Positions 46,401-55,882 of a DNA stretch of 64,000 bases are shown one piece after another. The notes under the pieces were generated by a model. That model made no database searches and had not been told where the DNA came from. It worked only from the letters and a program-made list of their open reading frames with translations. The position numbers were made by a program, and so were the translations under genes. The stretch is taken from contig JANXLU010000024.1 in assembly GCA_025354985.1 (NCBI GenBank), positions 1 to 64,000 of the forward strand. The letters run 5' to 3'. The DNA is from Chloroflexota bacterium. Lineage in GTDB: Bacteria > Chloroflexota > Anaerolineae > J036 > Brachytrichaceae. Each line of letters starts with the position of its first letter. The stretch's first letter is position 1.

Positions 46401-48127
46401 ATGCTGTCCGCAGCACCGGGCTGTGGAAACCACAACCGTTGGATGTGGCGTTTTGCAAGCGTCATGGCCGCGTCAAAACGGATAATTGGAAAATTCCGGG
46501 CCACGTTCAGAATATTCTGAATTACAGCCTCGCGCACCTCGGGTTTGAGGTAGTCGAGCTGGGCGGTGTCATTCCAGGGCGTGCTGGTGCCGTCGTTGCC
46601 GTGATAAATATAGCGATCTTGATGATCCCGATGGTCATGCACTTTGAACACCACTGAGGCATCACTATGGTTCCAATAATGATCTTCCAAGTGCACGCTG
46701 ATCCGGGGATCGCGCGATAGATCCGGGCCGCCAAAGGTATAGCTCGGATACGGCGACTGGTCGCGTTGGACAAACCAATCCGGGTGGTCGGCCACCCAGG
46801 CCGAGTCAATACCCATGTGATTCGGCACCATGTCACTTGCCAGGCGAATACCCCGGTGCCAGGCGCGTTCGCGCAAATTTGCCAGCGCGTCCCAGCCGCC
46901 CAGGTCGGCGGCGATCGTGTAATCAAACAATGAGTAGGCACTGGCCACGGCTTCGTGGTTACCCATCATGCGCTTGATTGTTTGGGATGCCGTGCTTCGC
47001 TCCCAAAGGCCGATCAACCACAGACCGGTTATGCCCCAACGCTGGAGCTGATCCAATTCCTCATCCGGCACTTGATCAAGCCGGGTGATGGCACGCTGGT
47101 ATTTTTTGCCAAGCTGATCCAGCCATACGTAGCTGCTTTTTGCGATCATGACCAGACGCGGCATCCATTCACGGTCCGCCGTGAATTTCTCGGGTTCCGG
47201 CTCAATGATCGTTTCGGTGAAGGTATTACCGTCCGCTCCCACCCGACTTACTTGTCGGTCTCGAAGCATGCCCAGGCCGCGGAGAGTCTCCTCGTCGTAG
47301 CGCATTGGATTTGCTTGGGCAACCAATCCAGGGTTGTCATGTTGTCGGGGATTTTGCAGTGCAAAGAGCCATTTGTCCTCCTCGCGCAGCTGGTTGCCGG
47401 CAACCTGAAGCAGGTCCAGCATTGAGTCAAAAAAAACAGCGCGCCGCTCACGAAACATTGCGCGCCATTGGGTGGAAACGAACTCCAGTTGGCTGAGCAG
47501 ATTGTCTGGTGCGTGTTGCTCGGGCTGGCGCAAAAGCTTGACAAGTGACACGTCATCGACCACAGGCGGTAGTGTTTCAAAATACGTCTCCAGCGCCGGC
47601 ATTATGGCTGGATAGGCCGTGTCCGAGGTCAATTGCTTATCGTCAAAAAATTCCCGCAGATTGGCTGTCGCGGGATTTTGGTTGGTTAACGACAATATCA
47701 GCAGTTCTTCAAGTGCAACTTCACGATTTGGCACGCCATTAGTCGCGCCTTCCAGATATACGGCGGCCTGCTGTTTGTTGTGGTACACATCCACCGTCGG
47801 GAACTGATCGCAGAAGGCAACTAGCGTGCGGTCAACCGCCTCTGTGCCAAGTGAGCCGTTCAAACTGGTCAATGCGCCGTGAATCGCACCGGGCGCCAGA
47901 TCCTCGCGAAAAGCCGCAATGACGGCGTGCATAAGCTCATCAAGCAGACCGATGGCATTGAGTTGCGCGGGGAGCACTTGCTGTGTGGCTGGTCGTAATT
48001 GGTTTGCACGGTTTGCAAACGTTCGCGCGGCTTCAAGATTCGAGACTATGGCCCGACCATCAAATGAGAAAATAGCATCTTCAAACTGATATCGATCGCG
48101 CGCAGTTCGGGAAACGTGGAACTCCAT
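43490..48127 (-). CDS. Giant GH13 alpha-amylase/GT5 glucan synthase fusion
   Basis: The 1545-residue protein has three parts. Residues 1 to about 340 are an unrecognised helical domain. Residues about 350-900 form a GH13 amylase with all four conserved regions: DMVPNHMG (about 432), nucleophile in IIRFDAAM (about 549), acid/base in LLAEAFW (about 614) and NNPDEKSA (about 675). Residues about 940-1545 form a glycogen-synthase-like glycosyltransferase with KIGGIGAVLDG (about 950), an R-x4-K pair (TRLVDSK) and the E-x7-E motif EPFGIAQIE (about 1412). No signal peptide or membrane helix is visible, so it is probably cytoplasmic. A single polypeptide may cleave and extend an alpha-glucan, an architecture best known from fungal alpha-1,3-glucan synthases. 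Confidence 0.9.
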   Translation of the reverse strand: MEFHVSRTARDRYQFEDAIFSFDGRAIVSNLEAARTFANRANQLRPATQQVLPAQLNAIGLLDELMHAVIAAFREDLAPGAIHGALTSLNGSLGTEAVDRTLVAFCDQFPTVDVYHNKQQAAVYLEGATNGVPNREVALEELLILSLTNQNPATANLREFFDDKQLTSDTAYPAIMPALETYFETLPPVVDDVSLVKLLRQPEQHAPDNLLSQLEFVSTQWRAMFRERRAVFFDSMLDLLQVAGNQLREEDKWLFALQNPRQHDNPGLVAQANPMRYDEETLRGLGMLRDRQVSRVGADGNTFTETIIEPEPEKFTADREWMPRLVMIAKSSYVWLDQLGKKYQRAITRLDQVPDEELDQLQRWGITGLWLIGLWERSTASQTIKRMMGNHEAVASAYSLFDYTIAADLGGWDALANLRERAWHRGIRLASDMVPNHMGIDSAWVADHPDWFVQRDQSPYPSYTFGGPDLSRDPRISVHLEDHYWNHSDASVVFKVHDHRDHQDRYIYHGNDGTSTPWNDTAQLDYLKPEVREAVIQNILNVARNFPIIRFDAAMTLAKRHIQRLWFPQPGAADSIPSRSDQGMTRSQLDALMPTEFWRDVVDRAAVEAPDTLLLAEAFWMMEGFFVRTLGMHRVYNSAFMVMMRDEKNAGYRSVIKDTLAFDPQILRRYVNFVNNPDEKSAVDQFGRGPKYFGVTMLMATLPGLPMFGHGQFEGFAEKYGMEFKRALRDEPVDVGLMQHHERVIVPLLKKRYLFADVDRFVLLDFDTDGVANEDVLAFANGVGDERALILFNNRNEQSSGVLARETEIKPQFEHDPDEDMSARRSIGQRRTLSQSLRLPDAANAYMTYRDVITQQEYLVSCRELTASGWRFDLGPYESRAFMDMAVVYDSPEGDYAALNTQLRGRGVSNIHEELLRTREQEAVAQRAAARILATGSEHFDLLVHATHEAGIKIGGIGAVLDGLLSAPSYASRVKRTILVGPMHTHNAIEMERLFAPRNGIVHFHYFSDRQLISCEPRLATALGDIERRYSVRICYATKLFGEGASAVPHEVIMVDGSDASNILASDFKFGVWERFGLDCARYEYSSEFNEYMRLALPAFDALQAVVETPLATEPGSNAAPPTDRTIVCHEFMGLPLFYAATLMQPGAWRSAYVAHEVPGVRAAVEMSSGHDTRFYNIMRAATRDGLTMDEALGDPSGYFKHAMLKTATQCDRVLAVSDITADELRFVDRRFRRKGVSVAYNGAPAKYITLAQRNRARQKLRAVAYELAGFEPTHVFSHVTRLVDSKALWRDVGVMRHLDHMLADRSERAVLLMVSSAAATGRSADDAKSMARTYGWPTYHRVGWPDLIDGELNLWRAISAHNARARATRIVLVNQFGFDARTLGGSIPQDVTFNDLRQGTDVEFGQSIYEPFGIAQIEPLTYGALCAVSDSCGCKFILTYRAPGSEDATHPTTTGDHAETAKNIIVGNYTQLSWTPDLRSAINIGQHERNDAEGAAAWSVAGQITERLPRTDDERLALLESGYALAAGLSWDVVARHMFLPGIS

Positions 48128-48133
48128 GTGGTG

Positions 48134-48139
48134 ATTCTA
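48134..48139 (-). promoter_or_regulatory. -10 box of the GH13-GT5 gene (leaderless)
   Basis: TAGAAT on the minus strand ends six bases before the ATG at 48127. No ribosome binding site is present in the intervening CACCAC. Confidence 0.55.
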
Positions 48140-48193
48140 TCTGCGCGCGGCCTAAAACAACCACAGATTGACCAACTAAGGAAAGTTGCAGAC

Positions 48194-48760
48194 ATGAATA
48201 CCCTTCAGCGATGGATCCAGTTCAACCGCCTGTATCTCGGCAAGCCAAAGTGGGATAGCGGGATAACTCCGCCGGAACTTGAGGACTTTGTTGCCACCCG
48301 AGCGGCAGGTCGGGCGCTGGATCTGGGATGCGGCACAGGAACCAACGTCCAGTATTTGGCCAGTCATGGCTGGCGTGCAACAGGGGTGGATTTTGTGCCA
48401 AAGGCAGTCCTTGCTGGCCGGGCAAAGCTCAAACGCGCACAGCTAACGGCAGACTTGCGCGTGGGTGATGTCACGCGGTTGCGGGAACTTTCAACCGGCT
48501 TTGACTTGATACTTGACATCGGGTGCTATCACTGCTTGTCGGCCGAACGCATGACGGCTTATGCCGCCGAGGTCAAGCGACTGCTGGCACCCACCGGCGC
48601 ATACTATTTGTATGTTCATTTTTTGGCGCCTGGCCGCACAGTGGGTGCTTCGGAAGCCGACCTTAAGAGATTTGAACCCGAGTTGCATGTTCGCGACCGC
48701 AAAGATGGCACAGACACGGCCAGCGGTGGAAAATCTGCCTGGGTTCTCTTTGAGCGCTAA
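48194..48760 (+). CDS. Class I SAM-dependent methyltransferase
   Basis: The 188-residue protein has the SAM-binding motif ALDLGCGTGTNVQYL near residue 40 and the following acidic loop in GVDFVPKAV. The acceptor is unknown. The ATG at 48194 is chosen because AAGGAAAG precedes it by about ten bases and the methyltransferase fold starts soon after; the frame is open from 48116, but that extension overlaps the divergent amylase gene start. Confidence 0.85.
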   Translation: MNTLQRWIQFNRLYLGKPKWDSGITPPELEDFVATRAAGRALDLGCGTGTNVQYLASHGWRATGVDFVPKAVLAGRAKLKRAQLTADLRVGDVTRLRELSTGFDLILDIGCYHCLSAERMTAYAAEVKRLLAPTGAYYLYVHFLAPGRTVGASEADLKRFEPELHVRDRKDGTDTASGGKSAWVLFER

Positions 48761-48763
48761 GTA

Positions 48764-49621
48764 TTGGCTGGTAACCTCATTCATCGCATGCTTAGCGAAT
48801 GGTTGATGTTGACGGCGCTCACTTGGTTGGTCGGTAGCGTCGCGGTCCCGGTGATGGTGATGTCGAGCCCGGCGGCCCAACCCTTGCGCGATGCGACCCG
48901 CCAGGTGCGTCGGGTACACATCATCCTGGGATGCGCGTTGCTCATCATCGCGAGCATCACGGCTCTGGCCTTTCCCACTACCCGCTATAGCGATGGTCGT
49001 CTGGTTCTTGTTCTTGTGATGCGGTTGTGTTTGATCGGGTTGATTGGCGCGTCATTGATGCGCGGCAGCCGATATATCGGAGTGGTTTTTATGGCCGGCT
49101 TTGCGTTGTTGTTGATGCAAAGCTTGCTAAGCCGTGGCGCCATTCAGGAGGACTGGCTGGCACCGCTTGCGAATGATTGGCTTCATTTAACATTGAGTAC
49201 GATCTGGGTTGGCGGCCTGGGTTTGCTCGCGTTTGTCCTTGCACCCGCCACGTTGCGCAAGCCCGCGCTACAGCCCGCCCTGAGCGCCACGCTTGAGCGA
49301 TTCTCACCCGTTGCGATGTTCTGCGCGATTGGATTGGGCTTGACCGGCATACTGCAGGCGACGCAAGTTGTAAGTGGGTTCCAGGGCTTGGTTGAAACAA
49401 CGTATGGGCGGCTGGTTCTGGCCAAGGTTGGGTTGTTTGCCGTGCTGGTTTGCTTTGGCGCGCTGCATCAGTTCGTGATTATGCCGCGGTTGCGACCACG
49501 CTTGTTCGCTGGCGTCGTGCCGCTCGTCCGGACGCGATTTGCGCTGACCATCGCCGCCGAATTGCTGGCCAGTGTGATTGTATTGGCGATATCCGCCACT
49601 CTAAAGACTTCAATAGTGTGA
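48764..49621 (+). CDS. CopD-like integral membrane protein
   Basis: The 285-residue protein has about eight hydrophobic helices. DWLHLTLSTIWVGGLGLLAF near residue 140 and YGRLVLAKVGLFAVLV near residue 210 match the copper-resistance D (CopD) domain. CopD proteins are linked to copper uptake or homeostasis, but no CopC domain is fused or adjacent here. The TTG start lies three bases after the upstream stop; ATG 48788 is an equally plausible start. Confidence 0.8.
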   Translation: MAGNLIHRMLSEWLMLTALTWLVGSVAVPVMVMSSPAAQPLRDATRQVRRVHIILGCALLIIASITALAFPTTRYSDGRLVLVLVMRLCLIGLIGASLMRGSRYIGVVFMAGFALLLMQSLLSRGAIQEDWLAPLANDWLHLTLSTIWVGGLGLLAFVLAPATLRKPALQPALSATLERFSPVAMFCAIGLGLTGILQATQVVSGFQGLVETTYGRLVLAKVGLFAVLVCFGALHQFVIMPRLRPRLFAGVVPLVRTRFALTIAAELLASVIVLAISATLKTSIV

Positions 49622-49634
49622 CAGGCGCAGGCCA

Positions 49635-51317
49635 TTATCGTTTTGCAAATAATATGTGGGCGACCACGGTGACGATTGCTGCAATGATCGGCAGTGGTAC
49701 TTGAAGTGACCCGGTGGCGGGAATCTGCATCATGAGCGCTCCCAATCTGGTTAGCGTTGAGAGCACACCGACAATGGCATCGCCGTCGGGAAGCGCGGAG
49801 AAAAACGCCGTACCCCAATACCAGTAATAGGCGCATGCGGACAGCATCAGAGACACACAGCCCGTCAAAAGACTTGTCATTGTGAAAGAAATCGCGCTCA
49901 ATGCGTCTGGTTCACGCAAGGCGGTGAGCACGGCGACACCCGTTGGAAGCAACAATGCGATCGTGCCTCCACGGTTCAGTTGCGCGAACACTTGGGTTGG
50001 GTTGCCCTCCTGGAAGCTGGCAAGTGACATGTTCCCTGGAAGGGTCGCCGCAGTCCACCCGAGCCAAACTCCCCAATAAAGTACAGTGAATAACAGGGGC
50101 GCCAGGCGGTGCGTGGTCACCAGGAGGCCAGTGACAGCCAACAAACATAGTGCGATCCCCATTACAAACGGGAGTCTGGACCGTGCCGAATTTGCCAGCG
50201 CATCCGCGCGTTCCATGCTTGCCCGGTCGTTCAACGAAGCTTCGAAATTTCGAAACCAGCGCACCGGGTCGACGGGGTCAGGCAGGCTGGTTTGCTGTAG
50301 CAACTCCGCGGCAAAGCGCGGGCGACGGGTAACTTCTGACCAGCGTTCATACAGGTTAACCAGCCGCGTCGTTTGGACGGAGACGTGGTCACCGATTTGA
50401 GCCGATGGAATAACCAGAGCCGGGAAGAGGGGTGTTCCTTGTGCAATTGCCGGTGTGGGCACGCCGAGCAGCACGGCCAGAGTTGGCGCGAGATGCAGGC
50501 TATTTGCGCTTCCCTTTGAGCCAATCCGCACGCCGGCCCCGCTCATCACGAGTGGCACGCGTGATGCCAGCACGGCTGCGATATCGCCGTTTGCGGCCAA
50601 GGCGCCACGGTCACTGGTCACGACGATGGTTGTGCGCGATTGATCCAACCCGGTGAAAAATGCCGTCAGCCGCGAATCCGTGGTGGTGATCGCGGCATCT
50701 AGGCTATCGGGTTCTGTGTTGGCAACCTGGTCGATCAAGTCGAGCTCGATAATGATAAGGTTGCTTCTGAACGTGGCATCGCCAATTTGTTCACGCGCCA
50801 GACGCAACGCACCTTCATCGTGGCCGGGCAGATCAGAAAAATCCAGCGGAGTAAACAGCACCTGTCGGCCAAACGTCGCGTCCCACCAGACACTTCCGAA
50901 CACGCTGGGGTTGCCGCGCGACGCCGCAACCTGCGTAATGAGATTGTCGGGTAGGGGTCTCGCCGTGCTGAAATTCGTTGTATAGCCGTGAAATTCGGGT
51001 AGTGCGCCGGTGAGCAGAGTCATAATTTGCGGTGCACGATAGGGCGGTTCGGCGATTTGTAGGGTGTAATCAGCCCCGTGGTCGCGCAGCGCATTCAGTG
51101 ACACCATGGATTGGCTGACATCTGCACTTAGACCGCGGATCAGAATCAAGACCACGCGGTTGGTTAGCGGCGGTGTGCTCTGGGTTGCGGGCAGGTCGGT
51201 CAGGTACGGTGAAACATAAGCGGAATAGCCCGCCCATAGGTCATCACGCGCGCGCGTGGCCATTGACCCGGCCAACGACAAAACTACAACAAGAATCAGA
51301 CCCGCGACCCGCGTCAT
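49635..51317 (-). CDS. Alkaline-phosphatase-superfamily membrane protein, active site lost
   Basis: The 560-residue protein has a signal or anchor at the N-terminus, a phosphodiesterase-like domain (residues about 50-340) and about five C-terminal transmembrane helices. The fold is recognisable from VVLILIRGL, the LLTG segment and VTSDRGA. The catalytic residues are replaced: the metal Asp of the usual DGL motif is Arg61, the nucleophile Thr/Ser position is Arg94 (PPYRAPQIM), and the SDHG histidine is Arg. It is therefore probably a pseudoenzyme. The ATG at 51317 is preferred because TATTGT lies nine bases upstream; a GTG at 51326 is the alternative. Confidence 0.8.
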   Translation of the reverse strand: MTRVAGLILVVVLSLAGSMATRARDDLWAGYSAYVSPYLTDLPATQSTPPLTNRVVLILIRGLSADVSQSMVSLNALRDHGADYTLQIAEPPYRAPQIMTLLTGALPEFHGYTTNFSTARPLPDNLITQVAASRGNPSVFGSVWWDATFGRQVLFTPLDFSDLPGHDEGALRLAREQIGDATFRSNLIIIELDLIDQVANTEPDSLDAAITTTDSRLTAFFTGLDQSRTTIVVTSDRGALAANGDIAAVLASRVPLVMSGAGVRIGSKGSANSLHLAPTLAVLLGVPTPAIAQGTPLFPALVIPSAQIGDHVSVQTTRLVNLYERWSEVTRRPRFAAELLQQTSLPDPVDPVRWFRNFEASLNDRASMERADALANSARSRLPFVMGIALCLLAVTGLLVTTHRLAPLLFTVLYWGVWLGWTAATLPGNMSLASFQEGNPTQVFAQLNRGGTIALLLPTGVAVLTALREPDALSAISFTMTSLLTGCVSLMLSACAYYWYWGTAFFSALPDGDAIVGVLSTLTRLGALMMQIPATGSLQVPLPIIAAIVTVVAHILFAKR

Positions 51318-51326
51318 GAATCCCAC

Positions 51327-51332
51327 ACAATA
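51327..51332 (-). promoter_or_regulatory. -10 box of the phosphatase-like membrane protein gene
   Basis: TATTGT on the minus strand ends nine bases before the ATG at 51317. The divergent aminotransferase gene starts at 51335, so its promoter must overlap this one. Confidence 0.4.
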
Positions 51333-51334
51333 CC

Positions 51335-52702
51335 ATGACCGATTACAATTTGCGAGTACGTGTCAATGCACACCGTTCAATTATTGCTATGAGCCGAGAA
51401 AATCTTTCACCCGCCTGGGGCATTGTGTTTGATCTGGATCTGGATCATGCCGAGGGCTGCTACGTTTACGACACCAAGGGCAACCGATACCTGGATTTCA
51501 CAAGTGGCATTGGCGTGACCAACACCGGTCATGCACATCCACGCGTGGTTAAGGCAATTCAAGATCAGGCTGCAAAAATGATTCACGGCCAAATCGGTGT
51601 TGGCAAGGGCCGTCCGGTTTTGGAGCTAACCGAGGAACTCAAGAAAATTTTGCCCGCCGAGCTGGATACTTATTTCTTTAGCAATTCTGGCGCGGAGGCG
51701 GTTGAGGCCGCGGTTAAGCTGGCGAAAGCTGCGACGGGTCGTCAGAATGTCATCGTGTTTGAGGGTTCGTTTCACGGACGGACGCACCTGACGATGGCCA
51801 TGACCACCAGCAAATATAGCTACCACTATCACATGCAGCCGTTGCCGGCCGGCATCTACGTCGCGCCGTTTGCCAATTGCTTTGAATGTCCCGTTGCCAA
51901 GCGGACCATGACCACCGCGGAGCGTGGTGCATTGAGCGCGAGTTGCCCAAATGACGGTGGAAAGTGTTGCGGTTACGCCGAGGATGCCATCCATCACATT
52001 CTGAAGACGCTCACTGCTCCAGGCGAGACCGCGGCAATTGTGATCGAGCCCGAGCTTGGCGAGGGTGGGTACACCGCGCCACCCGCCAGCTTTCTAAAGG
52101 AACTGCGCAAGATTTGCACCGAGCACGGCATCTTGCTGGTGTTTGATGAAATTCAAACCGGCTTTGGTCGGGTGGGGACCTGGTGGGCCGGTGAGCAGTA
52201 TGGCATTGTGCCCGATATTCTGATTATGGCCAAGGGCATCGCCAGTGGCATGCCCCTTAGCGCGATTGCATCCCGCCGCGAAATAATGGCGAAATGGACG
52301 GCTGGCTCACACGGCGGCACCTACGGACCAAATCTGGTTAGCGCAGCGGCTGCGGTCGAGACAATTCGCGTCATGCGCGATGAAAAGATTGTGGAAAATG
52401 CCGCGGCCCGTGGCGCGCAGCTGCGCACCGGTCTGTATGAATTGCAAAAGGAATTTAAGCAAATCGGCGATGTGCGTGGGCTGGGGTGCATGATCGGCAC
52501 GGCATTTGTCAAGCCGGATGGCACGCCCGATGCGGATACTCAGAAGCGTGTGGCGCAATATTGCTTTGACCAAAAGCTGTTATTTTTTAGCTGTGGCACC
52601 TATGGCAACATCATCCGCTGGATTCCGCCCCTTGTGGTGACAGCTGAACAAATTGACGACGCACTCAAGATCTTTGCCGCCGCGCTGGATAGTGTTGGCT
52701 AG
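51335..52702 (+). CDS. Class III aminotransferase (acetylornithine/GABA aminotransferase-like)
   Basis: The 455-residue PLP enzyme has NSGAEAVEAAVKLAKAATG near residue 110, FEGSFHGRTH near residue 145, LVFDEIQTGFGRVG near residue 270 and the PLP lysine in IMAKGIASGMPL near residue 300. It fits the 4-aminobutyrate/acetylornithine aminotransferase group. A Cys-rich insertion (FECPVAK and KCCGYAED, residues about 185-215) is noteworthy. The ATG at 51335 keeps the full N-terminal helix. An ATG at 51389 with TTCAAT seven bases upstream would give a leaderless 437-residue product. Confidence 0.9.
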   Translation: MTDYNLRVRVNAHRSIIAMSRENLSPAWGIVFDLDLDHAEGCYVYDTKGNRYLDFTSGIGVTNTGHAHPRVVKAIQDQAAKMIHGQIGVGKGRPVLELTEELKKILPAELDTYFFSNSGAEAVEAAVKLAKAATGRQNVIVFEGSFHGRTHLTMAMTTSKYSYHYHMQPLPAGIYVAPFANCFECPVAKRTMTTAERGALSASCPNDGGKCCGYAEDAIHHILKTLTAPGETAAIVIEPELGEGGYTAPPASFLKELRKICTEHGILLVFDEIQTGFGRVGTWWAGEQYGIVPDILIMAKGIASGMPLSAIASRREIMAKWTAGSHGGTYGPNLVSAAAAVETIRVMRDEKIVENAAARGAQLRTGLYELQKEFKQIGDVRGLGCMIGTAFVKPDGTPDADTQKRVAQYCFDQKLLFFSCGTYGNIIRWIPPLVVTAEQIDDALKIFAAALDSVG

Positions 52703-52715
52703 CACACGCTAAAGG

Positions 52716-52754
52716 AAACGGCACCCGCGATTTCACCGCCGGTGCCGTTTTTTT
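52716..52754 (+). terminator. Rho-independent terminator after the class III aminotransferase gene
   Basis: AAACGGCACC (52716-52725) and GGTGCCGTTT (52741-52750) form a perfect 10-bp stem with a 15-base loop, and the 3' arm runs into seven T residues. It lies between convergent genes; the opposite direction lacks a good T-run. Confidence 0.9.
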
Positions 52755-52774
52755 ATCTGGTGTGCAGGTTGGGG

Positions 52775-54055
<1,281 letters not shown>

Positions 54056-54066
54056 TTATTGATTGT

Positions 54067-54132
54067 GTTCACCAAAGCACGAGTTGAACCGGGACTCCAG
54101 GCTGCACGGTTGGGGTGAACTACCCGTCGTGC
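54067..54132 (-). promoter_or_regulatory. Possible H-type pseudoknot in the ahcY leader (riboswitch-like)
   Basis: In the leftward transcript, six elements occur in this order: GCACGA (54132-54127), GTTCACC (54120-54114), AACCG (54111-54107), CGGTT (54091-54087), TCGTGC (54082-54077) and GGTGAAC (54073-54067). The first pairs with the fifth (6 bp), the second with the sixth (7 bp) and the third with the fourth (5 bp). All pairings are perfect. The first two helices interlock as a pseudoknot with a nested hairpin. It ends about 12 bases before the ribosome binding site. The topology resembles the SAH riboswitch, but the core sequences of that class are not recognisable. Confidence 0.5.
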
Positions 54133-54152
54133 GATTCGTGTTCTGTTGACGA

Positions 54153-55097
54153 CTATAACTGAATGGCCAGCTTGCCAAAGTTGAGCTCGTAGCGTTCCTT
54201 GAATTGGCCGCGGGTGAAATAGTGGCTTTGCCCGCCAACATGCTCCAGCGCATAGGTGGCGGCGACGCTGCCCAGGCGGCCACACGTCTCCCAATCCGCA
54301 CCATTCGCCATCCCTTTAATAAGGCCCCCACGAAAGGCGTCGCCGACACCGGTGGGGTCAACCACCCGCTCCTCTGGGACAGCCGGGATGTTGATGTCTT
54401 GACCCGATTTCAAGCGGATCGTTGAACCGTGCTCGCCCTTGGTAATGATCAAAGCCTCGGAATCATTCAGAATGGAAGCCGCGGTAAGACCGGTCTTGCC
54501 TTCGATGAGGCTGAACTCGTAATCGTTGCAAATCAAGACGTTGCATCCGACAATGCCCGCGCGCAGTTCCTCGGCTGAGCTCCGGGCCACTTGCTGACCG
54601 GGATCGTAAATATGGCGAATACCCATCGTCCGACATTCTTCAGCGTGGCGAACCATGGCGATGGGATCATCTGGCGATATGATGACGAGCCCCGGCTTCT
54701 CCATGTCATGAAACGACAATTCCCGAGCATCGCGCATCGCGCCGGTGTAAAACGAAGCAATTTGGCTGTTACGTTGATCCGTACTGCAGAAAAAAGATGC
54801 TGTGAATTTGTTTTCCACCACTTTGACCATGCTTGTATCCACGCCCACCGTTTCAAGGAAATGGCGATATTCGCCAAAATCCTGTCCGGCGGCTCCAAAC
54901 AAAACCGGGCGCTCACCAAGCAACGCAAGCGTATAGGCGATGTTTGGTGCAACCCCGCCGCGCCGTTTATCCATTTCATCCACCAAAAAGCTCAGGCTGA
55001 GACGCTCAAGCTGATCCGGAATGATGTGTTCGGCGAATAGTCCCGGGTAGGACATCAAGTAATCGTAAGCTATGGATCCTGCAGTGATAATTTTCAT
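54153..55097 (-). CDS. PfkB family kinase, probable adenosine kinase
   Basis: The 314-residue ribokinase-fold protein begins IITAGSIAYDYL, has GGVAPNIAYTLALLG near residue 47 (substrate-binding glycines) and the anion-hole/catalytic-base motif VDPTGVGDAFRGG near residue 255. Sequence alone gives a sugar or nucleoside kinase. The position directly before ahcY in the same direction makes adenosine the likely substrate, since AhcY releases adenosine and removal pulls the reaction forward. A sugar kinase role is the alternative. Confidence 0.85.
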   Translation of the reverse strand: MKIITAGSIAYDYLMSYPGLFAEHIIPDQLERLSLSFLVDEMDKRRGGVAPNIAYTLALLGERPVLFGAAGQDFGEYRHFLETVGVDTSMVKVVENKFTASFFCSTDQRNSQIASFYTGAMRDARELSFHDMEKPGLVIISPDDPIAMVRHAEECRTMGIRHIYDPGQQVARSSAEELRAGIVGCNVLICNDYEFSLIEGKTGLTAASILNDSEALIITKGEHGSTIRLKSGQDINIPAVPEERVVDPTGVGDAFRGGLIKGMANGADWETCGRLGSVAATYALEHVGGQSHYFTRGQFKERYELNFGKLAIQL

Positions 55098-55148
55098 CTT
55101 GCTATATGCGGGCAGCGCAACCCACCCATGTGCGCCGCGGAATAATGA

Positions 55149-55811
55149 CTATCTGCGCTGTTTTGGAAACTCGAACCGATATCCCTGGCCGCGCACGGTT
55201 CGGAGATAAATGGGTTCGTTGGGATCGTCTTCCACATATTCGCGCAGCCAGCGAACGTGCACATCCAACGTTCGCGTGTCACCCATGAAGTTGGTCTCCC
55301 ATACTTCCTGCATCAGGGTCTTGCGTAAAATTAATTGCCCGGGACGGGTCATGAATATGTTGAGAAGTTTGCACAGTTTGGGGTTAAGATAATGGTCTTC
55401 GCCCTTGTAACGAATCTTGCTGCTCGCAGGAAAAAATGTAATTTCACCGCATTTGTATTCCGGGCCCACCGCTTCAGGCATAAGCTTTTCAACCCGCGAA
55501 AGCAGCTTGCGCATCTGCAGCGGGCGGGTGAGCACAATATCGGCATGTTCCATCGGTTCCGGATCACCGACAACTTCGCCTTCAAGCACAATAATCGGAA
55601 GCTGGTGGCTCTTTTTAATAGATGCGCACAGTTTTTCCGCGCTACCCTTCAGAGAAGGCATGTCGACGACGACCACACTTGGTCGTTCATGGTCAAGCAA
55701 TTCCAGCGCGCTTCGGGCCGAGTGGACCCAGCTAACAGCATAGCCATTTTGCTCAAGCGCCGGACCAACGGAATCACCGTATCCACCCTGCACCAACAAA
55801 ACCCGCTTCAT
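55149..55811 (-). CDS. OmpR-type response regulator with degenerate receiver
   Basis: The 220-residue protein has a receiver-like domain (residues 1-115) and a winged-helix DNA-binding domain (about 125-218) ending in YLRTVRGQGYRFEFP. The phospho-acceptor Asp50 is kept (VVVVDMP). The acidic pair is replaced by Gln8-Gly9-Gly10, the usual Thr is Glu77 and the usual Lys is Arg96. Phosphorylation control is therefore doubtful. No histidine kinase is encoded nearby. The ATG at 55811 has GAGGG five bases upstream; an ATG at 55826 is the alternative. Confidence 0.9.
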   Translation of the reverse strand: MKRVLLVQGGYGDSVGPALEQNGYAVSWVHSARSALELLDHERPSVVVVDMPSLKGSAEKLCASIKKSHQLPIIVLEGEVVGDPEPMEHADIVLTRPLQMRKLLSRVEKLMPEAVGPEYKCGEITFFPASSKIRYKGEDHYLNPKLCKLLNIFMTRPGQLILRKTLMQEVWETNFMGDTRTLDVHVRWLREYVEDDPNEPIYLRTVRGQGYRFEFPKQRR

Positions 55812-55882
55812 GGCTGCCCTCTTCATTGCGTTTCCAATTATAACGGTTGGATCATTTCCACAATTTGCTTGTTTTAAGGTGC

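Noticed and set aside
54067-54132. Direct assignment of the ahcY leader to the known SAH riboswitch class.
   Set aside because: The topology fits, but the conserved core sequences of that class are not visible; a covariance search is needed.
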